Shown here: positions 59,930 to 64,000 of the stretch, one piece after another
How the letters are laid out: each line of letters starts with the position of its first letter
Numbering within the stretch: the first letter of the stretch is position 1
Assembly (NCBI GenBank): GCA_001600175.1
Contig: BCJC01000004.1
Span: 496,001 to 560,000 of the forward strand
Source of the DNA: Erythrobasidium yunnanense
Lineage: Eukaryota > Basidiomycota > Cystobasidiomycetes > Erythrobasidiales > Erythrobasidiaceae
DNA: 64,000 bases
Reading direction: 5' to 3'
Position numbers and translations under genes: made by a program
The notes under the pieces: generated by a model
The model's input: only the letters and a program-made list of their open reading frames with translations
The model's database searches: none
What the model was told of the DNA's origin: nothing

Positions 59930-61333
59930 ATGTCACGACCACACAGCCAAAGACAATGCCTCTGCTGCATGATCCTCTCCAAGCCTTTGTCAGTGATGCT
60001 GCCGACTGGACGAGCCGATCCAAACACCACAAAAGCGAGTTGCAGACTCTGTGATGCCAGCAAAGTTCGTACAGATCGATGGCTGCTTTTGCCCAAGGTA
60101 CGTGCTGCCTGCTGTCGACTTACGACTCTGCCTTGCTGACTATGGGCTTAAAGGGAGTAGAATCGACTGTCTTCGTTGACGAAAAGGTTAATGGAGTAGA
60201 TCAACCCGTCCCCTTACTAGCATCCAAAAGCTACCAGCGACTGGCGCCACAGACTGACGAGCTCGTAAGAGCTCACAACTGCTCCTTCGACATGGGCGGC
60301 TGTGCAGAGGTTCATACCTTCAACGTGCCGGTGTTGTGGCCATCGACAGCAGCTCCGGCAAATTCATTGGCCGAGCACTATTACTGGCGTGGGTCCCTTC
60401 TGTTTCTACCATCGAAAATTGTACTGATCTGTATGTCCCAGGCAATCCAAAATGGCTGACAAGAGATCGAGCTGATCAAGGTGAGCATCCATTTTGCTAC
60501 TTGATTTATGCTAAGATCTATGTTCGACATCGCCAGTCCGTCACATCCGAGAATCCTGCATAGATTCTGTCAGAATACAGACCAAACTCGACAAGAAGGA
60601 TTTGACGGACATCAAAAGGTAACAAAGTGGCATTCTTACAGTTCTAAACAAGTACGCTTACCAAATTGGCCAGGTGCACGGGACAAGCGAGATGCGTCTC
60701 TCAGATTGACCCGTATCAATTCGTGAGTCTAGCAGCATGAAGGAACATTGCATGCTGATGTCGACTGGTACTTTCCTTCAGCTCGATCACATGCACGTCC
60801 ATGCACTTGCAGGCAAGCGCAAGTGGATCGACAACCACGGCAAGATTATGTGGGCAACCATCAAGATGGAACCAAATCTATACAAAGAATTAGCTATGCC
60901 TGGCGAACCCTTCGATGGCTTCGGTGCTGCAATTGAGCTTCGCGATCTTGAGAACGCCCTACGAAACAACATCGACATTCGTGTCAACGAGACCATCATG
61001 GAGCGGGCAAGGAATGTGCTGCGGATCATGGAGCACCTGATGAAGGACAATGTCCATCTCAAAGTCCAGCCATTGACAGAACAAGCAAGGGAGCAGGCTG
61101 AAGTTGCAGCCGAAAAAGCTTATCAAACAGCCAAGCTCTCTGTTCTTCGACATCTCAGGGAAGGCCACAGGGAAGCAAGATCTACATCGTCTAGCCCTGC
61201 TGTCAGCAGGAAGTCCTCGTTATCGGACGCTCGACCCGGGCCCGTCGGGCGATCAAGATCCTCCTCTACTCGTTCGATGCAAAGCGCAACCTCATCATCA
61301 TCATCAAAGAAGCTCTTGAACGGATCTCAATGA
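59930..61333 (+). CDS. CLCC/CxLC protein family, copy 1
   Basis: Six exons (59930-60097, 60154-60388, 60442-60480, 60537-60618, 60674-60722, 60782-61333) give 374 aa. The N-terminus has two Cys clusters, QCLCCMIL and SCRLCDASK, 30 residues apart, a possible zinc site, followed by TDRWLLLPK. A middle part contains YQRLAPQTDELVRAHNCSFD, MGGCAEVHTFNVPVLWP and EHYYWR-NPKWLTRDRADQ. The C-terminal third is helical and charged, then a Ser-rich tail (SRSSSTRSMQSATSSSSS). I recognise no domain. A paralogue at 63237 has identical exon 1 and exon 3 lengths (168 and 39 nt). The stop overlaps the next gene's stop by 7 bp. Confidence 0.75.
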
Positions 61334-62991
61334 TTTCGTTGTTGCTGACTGACTGCTTGTTTGAGCTTGTACAACATGATGTCTCCCCAAAGCTTGCCCG
61401 CCGGCAATTGTATCGGGTGTATCGAGTCTGGCCATACCCGAAAGTCAGCATCCACCTTCTACGTCTTTCACGAAAACCCTTAGCCTCGCTCACCTCTATA
61501 GTTGTGTTCTTGGCCCAGCAGGATACTGCCTAGCGGATCAATCGACCACCGCCCTCCTTCCTGCTCGTTCAGCTTGCCCTCTTTCTCCATCACATATCGC
61601 TGCAAGTCTTTCAAGCCGTGCACGCGCGGCGGAGGTACGGCATCAACCATCTTTGTGTGCAGAAGCTCTCGAAAGACCAGTGCCGGCTGAGCAGCACCTA
61701 CGCCTGCCGTCTCACTCCCGTCAGTATGCTCCAGACTCTCTTTCTCGATCTCTGCCTGCGACAAGGCCTGCTCCACTGCCTTTAACGCTTTAGAAAACCG
61801 CTCCTCGTACCACCTCGCCCTGCTCTCCGACAGCGGACTCATCCTATCGATGTCGTCTACACGGTCCTCGTTCGTAAAGTGCTGCAGATCCCACGTCCCG
61901 GTACTGAACTCCAGCAGTGTAGGCGGCCAGCGCCCTGCAGACTTGAGGAGAGGAATAAGGATCGAATGCAGTCGGTCCGCGAAGAGAAAGGGAGGGTAGA
62001 AGTGCTGCATGGCACGCTCCTGCGCTGTCCCGTCAGACAGGCCAAAATGAAAGACGACTGCAAGAGACAGATACCCAAAGCTTAGTCGCAAGCTGGGAAC
62101 AAGACAAATGCTTCACTCACAGACTATTGCGAAGTCGTACTGCTCGATAGTGCAGATTCTCGGCCTCGACTGATCCGCACCTCCTTCACTGTGTCCATTC
62201 TCGGAGCTATTATAGTTCTTTGGATCTCCAGGCGAGTACGTAAGCGGCGGATCGAAGCGAGTCCCTTCCCAGATCCACTCCATGTTTCCACGCGACATCT
62301 CGCAGGCTGTTTCAAGCATAATGCATTTCAACGAGATTGCCCTTCCAAGCAGGAAGCTGAAGCACGCACCGTATTCGATATGATCTCTGCTTATTGAGTC
62401 GCCTAGGATAGCTATCGTCTTATTATGCAACCACGGCATGTCTACTCGATTTCGAAGATCTGTAAACAGTCTCGACGCGTTGCAGGCCGGATCCCATGGC
62501 TGCCACCGATTCGCGTCGACATCGCCTTGTATCGTTTGTATCTGCCCGAGCGCCGTGAATGGATTGCATTCTTGTACTTCTGCTGTTGAAGAAGATGCAT
62601 AAGGCTTGACCAGCTTAGTCAGTGACTTGGGAAGACTGTCCGCATTCGCCTTAACGTCAGCTATTGACCAACAGAGCTTTAATATATCTACCAACCTGGC
62701 GACGTCCGCTTTGACGCGGTCTACGGTCTCTGGCGTCGCGAGCATCCATCCGAAAGCGCATGACACGAAGATTGCGAGCAAAACGACATGGGAGCGAGTT
62801 GGTCGCCTCGAATGATGCAGCGACCGCAAGTACGGAAGGCCAGCACTGTCGCTATTGCTGTTACTGAGGCCAGCTGAAGCAGAAGAGCCGAAAGAACTCG
62901 AGGAAGACGTCCCTAGAAGCGGACTATTGAGGGAGCCGAGTGACGGGTGGAGGTGGTCTAGCTTGTTGTCATCATCGTCGCCGTCGTGCAT
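61327..62991 (-). CDS. PC-esterase/SGNH-like type II membrane protein
   Basis: Three exons (62121-62991, 61494-62057, 61327-61427) give 511 aa. A Ser-rich cytosolic part is followed by one helix (HVVLLAIFVSCAFGWML, about residues 60-76) and a lumenal domain. The SGNH/PC-esterase block I is KTIAILGDSISRDHIEYG, with the catalytic Ser in GDSIS. The C-terminal catalytic Asp-x-x-His motif is DSIHP, followed by IQLPAGKLWGDIMLYKL. The layout resembles Cas1/PMR5-type glycan O-acetyltransferases or esterases of the Golgi. The third exon is needed for the catalytic DxxH. Acceptor CCAG at 61428 is the only one that keeps frame. The start is taken at 62991; a longer open frame upstream overlaps the oppositely oriented 63237 gene. 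Confidence 0.8.
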
Positions 62992-63236
62992 GCTTCTACG
63001 TCGGTATTGGCAAAAAGCAACACCTTCAAGAGACGCGCAAAAGTGGGTTCGCAAATGACGCGTCGATATCCCACTAGACTGTCGCTTTACAATTTGCATT
63101 CCTATTGACACTTCTTCACAGCAGTGCTTTGTCTGTACTTCCCGTTCAAAGAGCCGTCCGGTGCAAATGAGCGGGCATGACATGTTGGCGTACAGACTGC
63201 TCTTTTGCCTGGTCTGATGGTCAGATATCCAGCAAG

Positions 63237-64000
63237 ATGTCGAGAAGAAACAGTCTATCGCAATGCTTATGCTGCAAGATCCTTTCGAAGCCTCTATCGC
63301 CGATGCTGCCAATCGGTCGAGCCAATGCTGCAACGACCAAAGCCAATTGCGCTTTGTGCGATGTCAGCAAGCTGAATACAGATCGCTGGCTGTTGCTCCC
63401 AAATGTGAGCCCAGGTCCGATCAGCGTACTGATCCGTATCACTGATCGACCTCTACAAAGGGTCTGCAAAGATCAGTAAAGGTGGAGGAAGAGGTCGATG
63501 GTCAGAAGAAACTAGTCCCGCTCATGATGAGCACAAGCTTTCATCAGCTTAAGCCACATATCAATGAGCTGGTCCGCTCGTATAACATGTCAGCCGATAT
63601 GGGCGGCTGTGCTGAGCTGCATACATTTACTGTGCCAGTGCTGTGGCCAGCGAAGTCAGACCGTACTGCGACGCCTAGCGATCCTGTGGCCGAACACAAC
63701 TACTGGCGTGCGTGAAAGGTAATCTTCTCGATCTGAAGTGTTTTGGCTGAATCGCTTTCTTCCAGGCAATCCAAAGTCGTTGACGAAGGATCGAGCGGAT
63801 CAAGGTGAGCTTTCGCATTCGAACTCATTCCCTGCTCATTGGGTGCCCTTCCTGTCAGTCTATGAGCTGGCAGAAGCCTGCATGCTGTCGATTTGGCTCC
63901 AAGCTAGGGCCGACAGGACGACTCAGATGAAGTTTGACAGGTATCTGCTGTTTGCGCCAGATCGTATCCACTTTGGAGAGCTGAAAACGGATTGTTTAGG
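63237..64000 (+). CDS. CLCC/CxLC protein family, copy 2 (3' end outside window)
   Basis: Exons seen: 63237-63404, 63461-63707, 63766-63804 and 63859 to about 63940; the gene continues past 64000. It mirrors copy 1: QCLCCKIL and NCALCDVSK Cys clusters, TDRWLLLPN, then FHQLKPHINELVRSYNMSAD, MGGCAELHTFTVPVLWP, EHNYWR and NPKSLTKDRADQ. The C-terminal part starts VYELAEACMLSIWLQARADR. The fourth donor is probably at 63941 (GTATCT), with an acceptor at the very end of the window (TTTAG|G). Together with copy 1 it defines a family whose spacing of Cys pairs and Trp/Pro blocks is constant. Confidence 0.75.

Noticed and set aside
62991-63333. Longer N-terminus for the PC-esterase-like protein, extending over the 63237 gene
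   Set aside because: The extension overlaps a well-supported opposite-strand exon and has no membrane or domain pattern; the ATG at 62991 gives the usual type II layout.

Overview
The window is nuclear DNA from a fungus, most likely a basidiomycete and possibly of the Pucciniomycotina type (a low-confidence guess). Genes are close together and intron-rich. Introns are mostly 48-70 nt, usually GT-AG, often with a CTNAC-like branch site. The housekeeping set is fungal: DSK2, RVB2, prefoldin 6, VTI1, RPT6, SFH5, MDM1, MCH1, HPC2/ubinuclein and UVE1. Exon joins were worked out by hand from reading-frame continuity, family motifs and splice dinucleotides. For nearly every model the summed exon lengths divide by three.

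Layout. 1-6.5 kb: the 3' part of an allantoate-permease-like transporter, a small four-helix membrane protein, a Tat-SF1/Cus2 splicing factor, an RRT8-like membrane protein and DSK2. 6.7-9.8 kb: two tandem secreted GH43 glycosidases. 10.2-13.8 kb: prefoldin 6 and RVB2, divergent from a 73-bp promoter, then an HhH-GPD-like protein. 14.2-16.1 kb: two tandem small secreted proteins. 17.5-24 kb: SFH5, VTI1, RPT6, a tiny Tyr/Ser-rich protein and a zinc alcohol dehydrogenase. 24.3-35.4 kb: a secreted FAS1 protein, MDM1, a secreted alpha-carbonic anhydrase, a type II membrane glycosyltransferase-like protein and MCH1. 35.5-37.8 kb: a tandem pair of Cys/His-rich proteins. 38.5-44.6 kb: a single-pass Ser-rich membrane protein and three tandem secreted repeat proteins. 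45-56 kb: guanine deaminase, HPC2/ubinuclein, UVE1 and a sugar-porter-type transporter. 56-64 kb: two tandem F-box-like proteins and two copies of a CLCC...CxLC protein family flanking a PC-esterase-like membrane protein. The last copy runs off the window.

The core genes cover protein quality control (DSK2, RPT6, prefoldin), chromatin (RVB2, HPC2), membrane traffic (VTI1, MDM1, SFH5) and DNA repair (UVE1). The accessory content is mostly secreted or lineage-specific proteins in local duplicates: six separate tandem families in 64 kb. The most novel-looking items are the three-gene secreted repeat family (39.96-44.6 kb), the CLCC/CxLC family (59.9 and 63.2 kb), the Cys/His pair (35.5-37.8 kb) and the small secreted pair with a shared 5' inverted repeat. 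I saw no rRNA, tRNA, CRISPR array, transposon or viral element.
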